Positions 17,538 through 26,249 are shown, counted from the first letter of the stretch. The stretch: DNA of 64,000 nucleotides from Sporosarcina beigongshangi (GCF_016820535.1 NZ_JADHDY010000002.1:248001-312000), one strand, 5' to 3'. Notes: generated by a model from the sequence alone, not told the origin. Numbers and translations are program-made.

Positions 17538-19112
17538 GTGGAACAACTCATACTTATTATCGGACTTCTTTTCGCCACCGTGGTTGCCGTGGGTCTGGGC
17601 GACAAGCTCAAGCTGCCCTACCCAGTTCTCATGCTGATCATGGCAGGGGCACTGACTTTCATCCCTGGCTTCCCCGACCTGCGCATTGAACCTGAGTTGA
17701 TCCTGCCCATCTTCCTGCCCCCGTTGCTGTTCGCGACGGCACAGAAGAGTTCATGGTCTGTTTTTCGGATCCGCTGGCGCACCATTTTCCTGTTGGCGGT
17801 TGCGCTGGTTGTGGTTTCGACGGCGGCCGTGGCCGGGGCTGCCTGGCTGCTTCTCCCCAGCATCGGCATCCCGGCGGCGATAGCCCTCGGGGCCATGTGC
17901 GCCCCGCCCGATCCGGTTGCGGTGGAGTCCATCGCCGGCCGCGTCCACATGCCGCGACGGCTGACCACGGTGTTGCAGAGCGAAGGCCTTTTCAACGACG
18001 CCGCCGCCATCGTGATCTTCCAGACGGCCGTGGCCAGCGCCATGGACGGCAAGCCCTTCGGGCTGGACATCGTGGGCAAGTTCCTGCTCGGTGCGGCCAT
18101 TGCCATCCTTGTCGGCATGATCTTTGGTTGGCTGACGCGCGTCATCACGGCCATCATCAGCTCCTCGGTGGCCCGGAGCGCGGTGACCCTGGTGGTTCCT
18201 TTCGCGGCCTACATCGTTGCTGAAGAGGTGCACGCCTCGGGTGTCATCGCCGTCGTCGTCACGGCCCTTGAAATCAAGCGCCACGCCCGCGCTGGGGACG
18301 CCACCGAACGCATCACCCGCGCCGCCTTCTGGGACGTCGTCGAATTGCTCGTCACGGGCCTTGCATTCGGTCTGGTGGGACTGGAAGTCCGCGAGGTCAT
18401 CCATACCGAGGGTTCCGCAATTTGGGGCATGCTGCCCATGGCCATCGCCATCAGCGTCCTGGTGATCGTGGTCCGCTTCCTCTGGTTCGGTGCGCTGGCG
18501 CTGCTATCCAGGAAGGACGAGGGTGACCTGCCGCCCACCACCTTCAAGGACGTCGTGATCCTGACGTGGTGCGGCATGCGCGGGCTGGCCACGCTGGCGC
18601 TGGCCCTCGCACTCCCGGTGGCGCTGCCCACAGGCGAGGCCTTCCCCGGCCGGCACGAGATCATCGTGGCGGCCTGCGCCGTCCTGCTGACAACGCTGGT
18701 GCTGCCTGGGCTCACGCTGCCCTGGCTGATGCGGGTGCTGAAGGCAACGGACGACGGCGCCGAGGAACGTGAGGCTGCGAAGATCCTGGCCCTGCGCGCG
18801 CAGGGAGCAGCCGTGGCAGCCTTGCGCGACAACGAGCTCATGAAGAGCCTGCCGCCCGAGAAGACTGCCTTGGTCAAGGAAAAGATGAAGCGCCTGCATG
18901 CGGAACTGCTGGATGGCAGCTTGAAGGATGAAGGCATGGAGGAGCGCCGGCGCCGGGGCAGGGAACTGGCCATCACGGTCCAGACGATAGCCCTGGACGC
19001 GGCCCGCACGGAAGTGCTGAACGCCCGGAACGAGGCCGACGCCGACCCCGAAGTGGTGGACAGGGTGCTGCGCCAGCTGGACCTGCGAACCATGATCACC
19101 CCGGAAGCCTAG
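17538..19112 (+). CDS. Na+/H+ antiporter, CPA1 (NhaP) family
   Basis: The 524-residue membrane protein exchanges cytoplasmic Na+ (or other cations) for protons. About twelve hydrophobic helices fill residues 1-400. The CPA1 signature is clear: APPDPVAVESIAGR, then LQSEGLFNDAAAIVIF with the Asn-Asp pair in the transport core, and TWCGMRGLATLALALALP in a late helix. A charged cytoplasmic tail of about 120 residues follows, as in many CPA1 members. I chose the GTG ten bases after the previous stop, because the longer frame upstream overlaps the reductase gene and lacks family sequence. Confidence 0.92.
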   Translation: MEQLILIIGLLFATVVAVGLGDKLKLPYPVLMLIMAGALTFIPGFPDLRIEPELILPIFLPPLLFATAQKSSWSVFRIRWRTIFLLAVALVVVSTAAVAGAAWLLLPSIGIPAAIALGAMCAPPDPVAVESIAGRVHMPRRLTTVLQSEGLFNDAAAIVIFQTAVASAMDGKPFGLDIVGKFLLGAAIAILVGMIFGWLTRVITAIISSSVARSAVTLVVPFAAYIVAEEVHASGVIAVVVTALEIKRHARAGDATERITRAAFWDVVELLVTGLAFGLVGLEVREVIHTEGSAIWGMLPMAIAISVLVIVVRFLWFGALALLSRKDEGDLPPTTFKDVVILTWCGMRGLATLALALALPVALPTGEAFPGRHEIIVAACAVLLTTLVLPGLTLPWLMRVLKATDDGAEEREAAKILALRAQGAAVAALRDNELMKSLPPEKTALVKEKMKRLHAELLDGSLKDEGMEERRRRGRELAITVQTIALDAARTEVLNARNEADADPEVVDRVLRQLDLRTMITPEA

Positions 19113-19127
19113 CCCCGCCAACAGACC

Positions 19128-19146
19128 CTCTATCACCTTCCGGGGT
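19128..19146 (+). repeat. Solitary copy of the CTCTATCACCTTCCGGGG repeat
   Basis: This 19-base stretch matches the core of the tandem pair at 8619-8675 and lies on the same strand, 16 bases after the antiporter stop codon. It occurs here as a single copy. Confidence 0.65.
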
Positions 19147-19205
19147 GTTTTGGTGATCCCTCCATCAGCAAACGGGGTGAAGACCCACATTCTAAGGAGT
19201 TCCTC

Positions 19206-19757
19206 ATGACTGTTGTCCCAACCACCACCGAGCGCCTGCTGCTCTCCCGCCCCGCGCCCGGGGACCTCGAGGGCATGTACGCCATTCACAGCGATCCGCG
19301 GGTCTGGACGCACTTCCCGAGCCTGCGCCACACAGACCCGGCACAAACAGCCGCCCAGCTCGAAGGCTACAACGCCAAGTGGGAACAGGACGGGCTGGGG
19401 CCGTGGATTGTTCGTCTGTTGGGTGAGCCGGACATCATCGGCATGGGCGGCTGCTCGATCAAGGCAGGGGTTTTCTGGAACCTCGGCTACCGTTTCTCCG
19501 CGGACGTCCATGGCAGGGGGTATGCCACGGAGCTGGCCCGGGAGGCCGTCCGCCAGGCCAATGCCCTCCGGCCCGGGCTGCCGGTGGTCGCATACCTGCT
19601 GGAGCACAATGTGGCCTCGGCCAGGGTTGCGGAGAAACTTGGCTTCAAGCTCATCCTCAAGGCACCGGACGCCGGCAACCCCAATCCCGAAGCCGTCCGA
19701 CTCGTCTACGCCGACCGCCCGCTGACGCCGGAGCAGCTTGCCGCCACGGTGGCCTAG
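19206..19757 (+). CDS. GNAT-family N-acetyltransferase (RimJ/RimL-like)
   Basis: The 183-residue protein has the acetyltransferase_3 layout. The N-terminal strand TTERLLLSRPAPGDLEGMYA leads to a central WIVRLLGEPDIIGMGGCSIK, the acetyl-CoA-binding region YRFSADVHGRGYATELAREA and the late HNVASARVAEKLGFKL. The substrate could be a ribosomal protein or small molecule; nothing in the context decides. AAGGAG lies seven bases before the ATG. Confidence 0.9.
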   Translation: MTVVPTTTERLLLSRPAPGDLEGMYAIHSDPRVWTHFPSLRHTDPAQTAAQLEGYNAKWEQDGLGPWIVRLLGEPDIIGMGGCSIKAGVFWNLGYRFSADVHGRGYATELAREAVRQANALRPGLPVVAYLLEHNVASARVAEKLGFKLILKAPDAGNPNPEAVRLVYADRPLTPEQLAATVA

Positions 19758-19881
19758 CTTGCCCCGGCGGGATCGGAAGCAACTCCGGAACCGGGCTGTC
19801 CGGACGTGGATCACGGCGTCTCACGACGCCGGACTCCGGCCCATGACAGGTCCATGCCGTCCCGACCAGCCCGCCATGGCA

Positions 19882-21228
19882 TCAGGCGAGAAGCGCAGCC
19901 GCAGCTGTAGTGTCTGGCACTTCCGGACGTGCCAGGCCATAGTGCTCCCGGAGGGTTCGGCCCGTGTACTCCGTGCGGAACAAACCGCGCTGCTGAAGAA
20001 TCGGGACCACCTTGTCGACGAAGTCGTCCAGGCCGGCCGGGAACGTTGGCGGCATGATGTTGAAGCCGTCCGCGGCACCCGTGGTGAACCACAGCTCGAT
20101 CTCGTCGGCCACCTGGGCTGGCGTGCCGATGAACGTGTAGTGCCCGCGGGCGCCGGCCAACCTTTCGGTCAAGGCGCGGATGGTCAGGGATTCCTTCCTG
20201 GCCACATCAACAATCAGCTTTTTGCGGCTCTGCGCCCCGTCAGTTTCTGCTGGCAGCTCCGGCAACGGGGAGTCCAGCGGGTAGCCGGACAGGTCAAAGT
20301 CCAGTTGTGCTGACAGCTGGTGGACACCGTACTCGGGGTTGGCCAGGGAGTTCAGGTAATCGTATTTCTCCCGGGCTTCCGCCACCGTGTCCCCGATGTA
20401 GGCGCTGATGCCGGGTAGGATCAGCAACTCGTCAGTGGAGCGTCCGAACTTGCCCAGGCGTCCCTTCAGGTCCGTATAGAATTCCCGGGCCGATTCCACG
20501 CTCAAATGGGCCGTGAACACGGCCTCGGCGTGCCGGGCGGCGAAGTCCTTGCCGGCCTCGCTGGACCCGGCCTGGACCAGCAGCGGGTGGCCTTGGACGG
20601 GGCGGGGCAGGTTCAGCGGGCCCCTGACCTGGAAGTGCCTGCCCTGGTGGTCGATGGCACGGATTTTGTCGGCGTCGCTGTAAATGCCCGTGGTTTTGTT
20701 GGCCACAACGGCGTCGTCGGCCCAGCTGTCCCAGAGGGCCTTGGCGGTGTCAAGGAATTCATCGGCGCGTTCATACCGCAATGCGTGGGCGGGGCGGTCT
20801 GTGAGGTTGAAATTCTTGGCCTCCCCTTGTCCGGCGGAGGTGACAATGTTCCACCCCGCACGCCCGCCGCTGATCCTGTCCACGGAGGCAAGTGCCCGCG
20901 CCAGCGAATACGGCTGGTTGTAGGTGGTGGATGCCGTGGCGATCAGCCCGATCCGCTCGGTTGCCGTGGCCAGGGCGGAGAGCAGGGTCAGCGGTTCAAA
21001 GGAATGGTGGAGGTTGTAGGTGATGTTGCTGGAGATGGCCAGGCCGTCGGCAAGAAACAGCGAATCGAGCTTACCGCGTTCTGCCGTCCTGGCGATGTCG
21101 ACGTAATGCTCAATGCCCTGTTCCGCCCACGGATCGACTTCCGGATGCCGCCAAGCGGCCTCGTGGTGGCCGGCGCCGTGAAGAAATGCGTTTAGGTGCA
21201 ACTCCCGTGTCTGCTTGGCCACGATCAC
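19882..21228 (-). CDS. FMN-dependent monooxygenase, NtaA/DmoA type (luciferase-like)
   Basis: The 448-residue flavin monooxygenase belongs to the bacterial luciferase superfamily, NtaA/SnaA/DszA/DmoA branch, which uses FMNH2 from a partner reductase to cleave C-S, C-N or similar bonds. Typical pieces are LHLNAFLHGAGHHEAAWRHP at the N terminus, AERGKLDSLFLADG, IGLIATASTTYNQPY, SGGRAGWNIVTS and a C-terminal FIGTPAQVADEIELWF. It is the last gene of the minus-strand sulfonate operon, overlapping the dioxygenase stop by four bases. No flavin reductase is encoded in the cluster. The likely job is release of sulfite from an organosulfur compound; the exact substrate is not visible. Confidence 0.92.
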   Translation of the reverse strand: MIVAKQTRELHLNAFLHGAGHHEAAWRHPEVDPWAEQGIEHYVDIARTAERGKLDSLFLADGLAISSNITYNLHHSFEPLTLLSALATATERIGLIATASTTYNQPYSLARALASVDRISGGRAGWNIVTSAGQGEAKNFNLTDRPAHALRYERADEFLDTAKALWDSWADDAVVANKTTGIYSDADKIRAIDHQGRHFQVRGPLNLPRPVQGHPLLVQAGSSEAGKDFAARHAEAVFTAHLSVESAREFYTDLKGRLGKFGRSTDELLILPGISAYIGDTVAEAREKYDYLNSLANPEYGVHQLSAQLDFDLSGYPLDSPLPELPAETDGAQSRKKLIVDVARKESLTIRALTERLAGARGHYTFIGTPAQVADEIELWFTTGAADGFNIMPPTFPAGLDDFVDKVVPILQQRGLFRTEYTGRTLREHYGLARPEVPDTTAAAALLA

Positions 21229-22109
21229 TTCACCTGCGCAATCACGGAGTAGGCTGCGGAATCGCCCTGGACGGACTGGCTGGGCAGGCCGTCAATATTG
21301 ACGGGAATGTCTCCTGCAATCGTGACCCAGTTCAGTGTGCGCGGCGCCCCGTCATAGTTGTCGGGTGCGTAATGCTGCGTGATGCGGTTGTCGAAGAGCA
21401 CCACCTGATTGGGCTCCCAAGCGACCCGCACAATATTCTCCGGACGGATCACATAGGCCTGCAGCAGTCGAATGATGTCCTTGGACTCGGTGTTGGACAG
21501 TCCCACGATCCGCAACCGTTGGGCGAAGCCGCCAATGAACAGTCCCCGCTCACCAGTCAGCGGGTGGACCCGGACCACCGGATGCACCGATTCGAAGATC
21601 TGCCGGGTGAATTCGGCCCGCCGTTCGGAGGCGTTGGCGTGCTCCAGGTTCTTGGGCACGGAGTAGTCGTAATCATTGGTGTGCACGGCCCACAGCGTGT
21701 CGGCAAACGCCCGGAGCTCTGCGGGCAGGTCCTGGTAGGCGGCGGCCGAGGACGCAATCAGCGTCTCACCGCCGTAGGGCGGCAGCGTGATGCTGCGCAA
21801 CGTGGAGGCCTGCGGGGGATTGTGCACGAAGGTGACGTCGGTGTGCCAGGTGTTGGCGGAGCCGTTTTCGCTGTCCACCGGCAGCACGTTTTCGGCGCCG
21901 TCCACCGAGGCCACCGTCGGGTGGGCCGCGGTCAGGGGGCCGAAGTGGCCGGCAAAGCGGACCTGGTCCCCATCGGTGTGGATGTTGGCTTCGCGGAAGA
22001 CCAGGGCCTTGTGTTCGTTCAGTGCGGCGCGGATCGCCGCAACGCGCGCCGGACTGAGCGGGCTGGCGAGGTCCAGTCCGCGAATTTCGGCGCCGATGCG
22101 GCTGCCCAA
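21225..22109 (-). CDS. TauD/TfdA-family 2-oxoglutarate dioxygenase (5' end uncertain, apparent frameshift)
   Basis: This Fe(II)/2-oxoglutarate dioxygenase is close to taurine and alkylsulfate dioxygenases (TauD/AtsK). The iron ligands are visible as His and Asp in WHTDVTF and the distal His in ITQHYAPDNY. The 2-oxoglutarate-binding Arg lies in RTLNWVTIAG. As drawn it starts at a TTG with no ribosome-binding site. The family N terminus (LTFTKLGSRIGAEIRGLDL) continues upstream in this frame with no start codon. A proper start, ATG at 22164 with AAGGAA six bases before it, lies in another frame and would join exactly if the G8 run at 22139 were seven. It sits in the ABC-transporter operon and probably supplies sulfite from an imported sulfonate. 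Confidence 0.88.
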   Translation of the reverse strand: MGSRIGAEIRGLDLASPLSPARVAAIRAALNEHKALVFREANIHTDGDQVRFAGHFGPLTAAHPTVASVDGAENVLPVDSENGSANTWHTDVTFVHNPPQASTLRSITLPPYGGETLIASSAAAYQDLPAELRAFADTLWAVHTNDYDYSVPKNLEHANASERRAEFTRQIFESVHPVVRVHPLTGERGLFIGGFAQRLRIVGLSNTESKDIIRLLQAYVIRPENIVRVAWEPNQVVLFDNRITQHYAPDNYDGAPRTLNWVTIAGDIPVNIDGLPSQSVQGDSAAYSVIAQVK

Positions 22110-22164
22110 TTTCGTGAACGTCAGGGTTTCATCGGGAAGGGGGGGGTTCTGTGATGACGGACAT
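22110..22164 (-). other. Out-of-frame 5' end of the dioxygenase gene with an eight-base G/C run
   Basis: Read on the minus strand, AAGGAA, a six-base gap and ATG give a normal start. Translation then reads MSVITEPPPSR and stops at TGA. With one C fewer in the run at 22139-22146, the frame becomes MSVITEPPLPDETLTFTKL and enters the dioxygenase without a break. This is either a sequencing or assembly error, a true mutation, or a slippage-prone switch. Confidence 0.75.
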
Positions 22165-22208
22165 TGAAGGTTCCTTAATGGTGGGTGGGGTGGTCACATG
22201 CGGGGTTG

Positions 22209-23114
22209 TCAGGCGTTGATGGAGGTGCGCCACCGGGAAAAGTGCTTTTCGGCGGCGACCAGCAGGATGTTCACGAGCAGTCCCAGCAAGGAGACAGTCA
22301 GGATGCCCGCATACATTTGGGGAATCAGGAAGCTGCTCTGGGCATTCGTGATGAGGTAGCCCAGGCCGGCTTTGGCTCCGACCATCTCCGCTGCGATCAG
22401 GACCAGGATGGCCGAGGTGCCGGCCATGCGGATACCGGTGAAGATGGTGGGCACGGCCGATGGCAGGATCACCTTCCAGAACAAGGAGAGGCTGCCCAGG
22501 CCCAGCGACCGTGCGGCCCGGACCAGCAGGGGATCCACCGTGCGCACCCCGGCAATGGTGTTCAGCAGGACGGGAAAGAATGCCGCAAAGGCGACGATGG
22601 TGATCTTGGATTCCTCCCCGATGCCCAACAAGAGGGTGAAGACGGGCAGCAGGGCAAGCGCCGCGGTGTTGCGGAAAAGCTCCAGCAGCGGGTTCAGGAA
22701 GGAGTGCAGCGGCCGGTACCAGGCAATGACCAAGCCCAGGGAAATGCCAAGGACGACGGCGATGCTGAAGCCGGCGCCCGACCGCGTCAGGCTGGCCGCA
22801 ATGTGGGTCTGCAACTGTCCGGAGGCGATGAGGTCGGCCCCGGCGGTCAGGACTTCATGCAGCGGCGGCAGGAAGACGCGCGTGGACGCGCTGGCGAGAT
22901 AAGTGGGGCCTATTTCCCAGAGTGCGAGGAACAAGATGATTGCCGCCGATTTCCAGAGCCAGGAACCGGCTGTGGCAACGGTCCTGCGCAAGGCGGGAGG
23001 CGCCGTCGAACGTGTGCTTGCTGCGGTAGGCGAGACTGGCGAATCCTGCCCGGACAGCGGTGCTGGGCCGGGCGTCGCTGCCTGATCTGGCCGCGGGGTG
23101 GTCAGCGTGCTCAT
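22209..23114 (-). CDS. ABC transporter permease, SsuC/TauC type
   Basis: The 301-residue integral membrane component belongs to a nitrate/sulfonate/taurine ABC importer. After a Pro/Ser-rich cytoplasmic N terminus of about 60 residues there are roughly six hydrophobic helices. The permease loop contacting the ATPase reads RAARSLGLGSLSLFWKVILP, followed by AVPTIFTGIRMAGTSAILVL. The ATG overlaps the ATPase stop (ATGA), indicating translational coupling. Family membership is clear; the precise sulfonate cannot be read from the sequence. Confidence 0.93.
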   Translation of the reverse strand: MSTLTTPRPDQAATPGPAPLSGQDSPVSPTAASTRSTAPPALRRTVATAGSWLWKSAAIILFLALWEIGPTYLASASTRVFLPPLHEVLTAGADLIASGQLQTHIAASLTRSGAGFSIAVVLGISLGLVIAWYRPLHSFLNPLLELFRNTAALALLPVFTLLLGIGEESKITIVAFAAFFPVLLNTIAGVRTVDPLLVRAARSLGLGSLSLFWKVILPSAVPTIFTGIRMAGTSAILVLIAAEMVGAKAGLGYLITNAQSSFLIPQMYAGILTVSLLGLLVNILLVAAEKHFSRWRTSINA

Positions 23115-24013
23115 CAGGCTGCGCTCCTTTGGGCTGTGGTTGGTTGTGGTGCGGGCGCTTCATCAGGGGCAGTGCCGTCCGGAAGGACCTTGCGGTGTCC
23201 GGCCGCCTGCGCAGCCTGGACCTCGTCACGGAGCAGGGTCCATACCTTGTGCCGGTGATCAGCGAATTGGGCGGTGGATCGAATGTCCTCCACGTTGTCG
23301 CGTTCGCCTAGATCGACGTCAACGATGGCCTTGAGCCGCCCGGGCCGGGAGCTTAAAACTGCCACGCGTTGGCCCAGGTAGACGGCCTCATCGATGCCGT
23401 GGGTGATGAAGACGATTGTCTTGCCGGTCTCAGTCCAGATGCGCCGGAGCTCGTCTTGGAGTTGTTCGCGCGTTTGGGCGTCGAGGGCGGCGAAGGGTTC
23501 ATCCATCAGGAGGATGTCCGGCTCGTAGGCCAGGCTCCGGGCGATGGCGACGCGCTGTTTCATGCCGCCGGAGAGTTCGTGGGGGTACCTGTCGGCAAAG
23601 CCGGACAAACCCACCAGGCCAAGGTATTCGCGTGCTTTGTCCGCACGTTGGCGGCGGTTCAGCCCGGAGCCTTCCAACCCGATGGAAACATTCGTTGACG
23701 CCGTCCGCCAGGGAAACAGTGCATATTGCTGGAACACCACCGCCCGGTCATGCCCGGGACCTGTCACCTCCCTGCCATCCACCAGAACCTGGCCGGAGGC
23801 CGGCCGGGTCAGCCCTGCCAGCAGGTCAAGGAGCGTGGTCTTGCCGGAGCCGCTGGGACCCACGATGGTCAGGAACTCGCCCTGTCGGACGTCGAGATTG
23901 AAGTCATCCAGGACCACCAACGGGCTGGAGTCGATTGACTGACGACCCTTGGCCGGGCGCACCGCGAACTCCTGGCGGACGTGGCGGAGACTGATTTTCG
24001 CATTCATGGTCAT
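23114..24013 (-). CDS. ABC transporter ATP-binding protein, SsuB/TauB type
   Basis: The 299-residue ATPase subunit of the sulfonate-type importer shows Walker A in GPSGSGKTTLLDLLAG, the Q loop in VVFQQYALFPW, the signature LSGGMKQRVAIARSLAY, Walker B in ILLMDEPFAALDAQTR and the switch His in FITHGIDEA. The C-terminal 45 residues are Ala/Pro-rich and poorly conserved. The start overlaps the substrate-binding-protein stop by four bases; a second ATG two codons in is also possible. It lies between the binding protein and the permease, as expected for the operon. Confidence 0.94.
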   Translation of the reverse strand: MTMNAKISLRHVRQEFAVRPAKGRQSIDSSPLVVLDDFNLDVRQGEFLTIVGPSGSGKTTLLDLLAGLTRPASGQVLVDGREVTGPGHDRAVVFQQYALFPWRTASTNVSIGLEGSGLNRRQRADKAREYLGLVGLSGFADRYPHELSGGMKQRVAIARSLAYEPDILLMDEPFAALDAQTREQLQDELRRIWTETGKTIVFITHGIDEAVYLGQRVAVLSSRPGRLKAIVDVDLGERDNVEDIRSTAQFADHRHKVWTLLRDEVQAAQAAGHRKVLPDGTAPDEAPAPQPTTAQRSAA

Positions 24014-25053
24014 CCCTTCGGGGCCGTGGTTGCAGCGGACGGGGCGGAGCCGCCGGCCAGCTCATTGAATTCGTTCGTGTAGTACTTCTCAGGCTCCAGT
24101 TCGCCACTGATCAGCCCGGCGTCCTTGAGATAGTCCGCCCAGAGCGTGAAGTGCTTGTCCTCGATGATTCCGGCGTTGGGCACACCGACGCTCTTCCAGT
24201 ACTGCAGGGCTTCCGTGCTTTCGTTGCGGCCGCGTTCCTGGATGATTTTGGTGAATCGGGCAATGACCTCCTCACGGGGAGTGTCCGTTTCCCATTCGAT
24301 GGCCTTGGCCACACCCGTGGTGAAAGTCCGCACAGTGGTGGGGTTTTCCTTGATGAAGTCGTCGCGGAACACGTACTGTCCGCCCGGGAACGTGCCGAAG
24401 AATTCCACGTCGGTGAAGAGTGCACGGAGGCCGCCGGTGGCGAGCGCCCGGTCCTGCAGGACGGAGCCCAGCGATCCGGCGTCAACCTGGCCGCGGCGGA
24501 TGGCCTGCTCCGTGTCATTGGGCGGCACCACAACCAATTGCACGGATTTGATCTCGGCCTCACTCAGGCCGCTGTTCAACAGATAGGTGTGGATGACGGC
24601 CTCGGACTGGCCCCCCAGGGTGTTGACGCCGATCTTTTTGCCAATCAGGTCCCGGGCCGTGTGGATGGGGCTGTCTTCGGGGACGTAGTACCCGGTGAAA
24701 TTCTTGGCGTCGGAACCGTAGTAGTTCACAACTGCCGTTATCTGGGCGCCTGCGTCGGCCAGCTTGACGACGGCTCCGGTGAATGCGCCGCCAAAGTCTG
24801 TCTGGTCGGTCGCGGCAGACTGGATGTCCTGCGGCCCGCTGATGGTGTTGCCGACCCACTCCAACGTCAGGCCGTCGAGGTAGCCCAGATCTGCAGCCAG
24901 TTCCGGCAAGGTGACCGAATTGGCGCTGCCTTGGTACCTCAAGGTGGTGACTTCCGCACCACCGCCGGCTGTTGCAGATCCGCCGCACGCGGACATAGCC
25001 ATCGAGAAGATGACCGCGGTCGCTGCGAGGGCGGGGGTGAGGATGCGTTTCAT
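24010..25053 (-). CDS. Sulfonate/nitrate/taurine-type substrate-binding lipoprotein (SsuA-like)
   Basis: This 347-residue lipoprotein captures the substrate outside the cell for the importer encoded next to it. From the chosen ATG the signal peptide MKRILTPALAATAVIFSMAM leads to a lipobox ending in Cys-23 (SAC). The mature part is a periplasmic-binding fold of the NMT1/SsuA kind, with TDFGGAFTGAV, DLIGKKIGVNTLGGQSEA and a VDAGSLGSVLQDRA segment. The open frame continues 36 codons upstream but that part is polar and unlike a signal peptide, so the inner start is preferred. It is the first gene of the minus-strand operon. Confidence 0.92.
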   Translation of the reverse strand: MKRILTPALAATAVIFSMAMSACGGSATAGGGAEVTTLRYQGSANSVTLPELAADLGYLDGLTLEWVGNTISGPQDIQSAATDQTDFGGAFTGAVVKLADAGAQITAVVNYYGSDAKNFTGYYVPEDSPIHTARDLIGKKIGVNTLGGQSEAVIHTYLLNSGLSEAEIKSVQLVVVPPNDTEQAIRRGQVDAGSLGSVLQDRALATGGLRALFTDVEFFGTFPGGQYVFRDDFIKENPTTVRTFTTGVAKAIEWETDTPREEVIARFTKIIQERGRNESTEALQYWKSVGVPNAGIIEDKHFTLWADYLKDAGLISGELEPEKYYTNEFNELAGGSAPSAATTAPKG

Positions 25054-25377
25054 GGGTCCTGTCCTGTGGTTGGCCCTGGGGCTGTGTTCGTCACGAGCTG
25101 CAGGGAATTGTTTTCGGTGGTTTGAACGATGTAAACGGACTTTCGGGACAGGATCAATCAAGATGTCTTGGTGGGAAACGCGGGGATATCTGCGGCAAAG
25201 AAAGGCAACACAGTGTCATATTCACGGTGGCCTGCAGCACGGTTGGGAAACGGCAACACCAACCGGCCACTGGTCTAGACCACTGCCCCCAAATCTGGTG
25301 CAATCCGCCAGTGTCTCCAGCAATGCTTTGTAGCCAGGCACACCTCACGGAAGCGGAATGCCGTATACGGTAGATAT
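25054..25377. other. Divergent intergenic region between the sulfonate operon and the CoA-ester lyase
   Basis: The 324 bases between two divergent genes contain no convincing open frame. They must carry promoters in both directions. The only clear element is the palindrome at 25271. No riboswitch fold was recognised. Confidence 0.55.
25271..25282. promoter_or_regulatory. Perfect 12-bp palindrome, possible GntR/FadR-type operator
   Basis: TGGTCTAGACCA is perfectly symmetric and resembles operators of the FadR/FCD branch of GntR regulators, which often read TGGTnnnnACCA. It lies about 95 bases upstream of the CoA-ester lyase start and 218 bases upstream of the sulfonate operon start. No regulator gene of this type is adjacent. 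Confidence 0.4.
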
Positions 25378-26247
25378 ATGTCAAGCACCGTCGGCAACGA
25401 AGCCACTCCCATGCCCCGCACCCGCAACATTCCGGCCGAGATCGCCCGCTCGTGGCTGCTGGTGCCCGCCACCCGCCCCGAGATCTTCGACGAGGCCGCG
25501 AATTCCCGCGCCGACGCCATTGTTCTGGACATCGAAGACGCCGTGGACCCCAAGAAGAAGGACGGCGCGCGCCAGGACGTGATCAACTGGCTGCGCGACG
25601 GCGGCCAGGCCTGGGTCCGCATCAACGACGTCCACTCGGCTTTCTGGGCGGACGACGTCGCCAACCTGCGCAACGTCCCCGGGCTCCTCGGCGTCATGCT
25701 GGCCAAAACCGAACAGGCCGAGCAAGTCAAGGAAACCTACCACCGCCTCGACGGCAAGACCCGCGTCCTGGCCCTTGTGGAATCGGCCCTCGGCATCGAG
25801 GAAGCCAACAACATCGCCCGCGCCGAAGGCGCCTTCCGCCTGGCTTTCGGCTCCGGCGACTTCCGCCGCGACACCGGCATGTCCGCGGACCGCGAGGCCA
25901 TGGCATACCCGCGCGCCAAGCTCGTCGTCGCCAGCCGCGTCGGCAACCTGCCTGGCCCCATCGACGGACCCACGGTGGGCACCAACCACCCGATCCTGCG
26001 CGAACAGTCGGCCATCACGGTCTCCATGGGCATGACCGGCAAGCTGTGCCTGGCCGTCGACCAAACCACCATCATCAACGAGGTCATCAGCCCCACCCCG
26101 TCCGACGTTGCCTGGGCCACCGACTTCATGAACGATTTCAACGCCCGCGGCGGCGTCATCCGCGACGGCTCCGACCTCCCCCGGCTTGGCCGCGCCGAGA
26201 AGATCATGAAGCTCGCGGTGGCCTACGGCGTCCAGCCCTCGATCTAG
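25378..26247 (+). CDS. HpcH/HpaI aldolase / CitE-like CoA-ester lyase
   Basis: The 289-residue TIM-barrel enzyme belongs to the citrate-lyase-beta / malyl-CoA-lyase superfamily. After a short variable N terminus the barrel starts with RSWLLVPATRPE, then ADAIVLDIEDAVDPKKK, whose acidic residues bind Mg2+, ALVESALGIEEA with the catalytic-type Glu, and GSGDFRRDTG. The substrate may be a short acyl-CoA such as citramalyl- or malyl-CoA; stand-alone CitE-like proteins are often uncharacterised. The stop is followed two bases later by the start of the DUF2797 gene, suggesting a two-gene transcript. Confidence 0.88.
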   Translation: MSSTVGNEATPMPRTRNIPAEIARSWLLVPATRPEIFDEAANSRADAIVLDIEDAVDPKKKDGARQDVINWLRDGGQAWVRINDVHSAFWADDVANLRNVPGLLGVMLAKTEQAEQVKETYHRLDGKTRVLALVESALGIEEANNIARAEGAFRLAFGSGDFRRDTGMSADREAMAYPRAKLVVASRVGNLPGPIDGPTVGTNHPILREQSAITVSMGMTGKLCLAVDQTTIINEVISPTPSDVAWATDFMNDFNARGGVIRDGSDLPRLGRAEKIMKLAVAYGVQPSI

Positions 26248-26249
26248 CT

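Noticed and set aside
22185-23258. Plus-strand open frame over the ABC permease (357 codons)
   Set aside because: Antisense to a permease with family motifs; its translation resembles random high-GC sequence.
25452-26249. Upstream extension of the DUF2797 gene into the CoA-ester lyase
   Set aside because: The extra 266 codons are an Arg/Pro-rich shadow of the lyase in another frame; DUF2797 similarity begins at the GTG two bases after the lyase stop.
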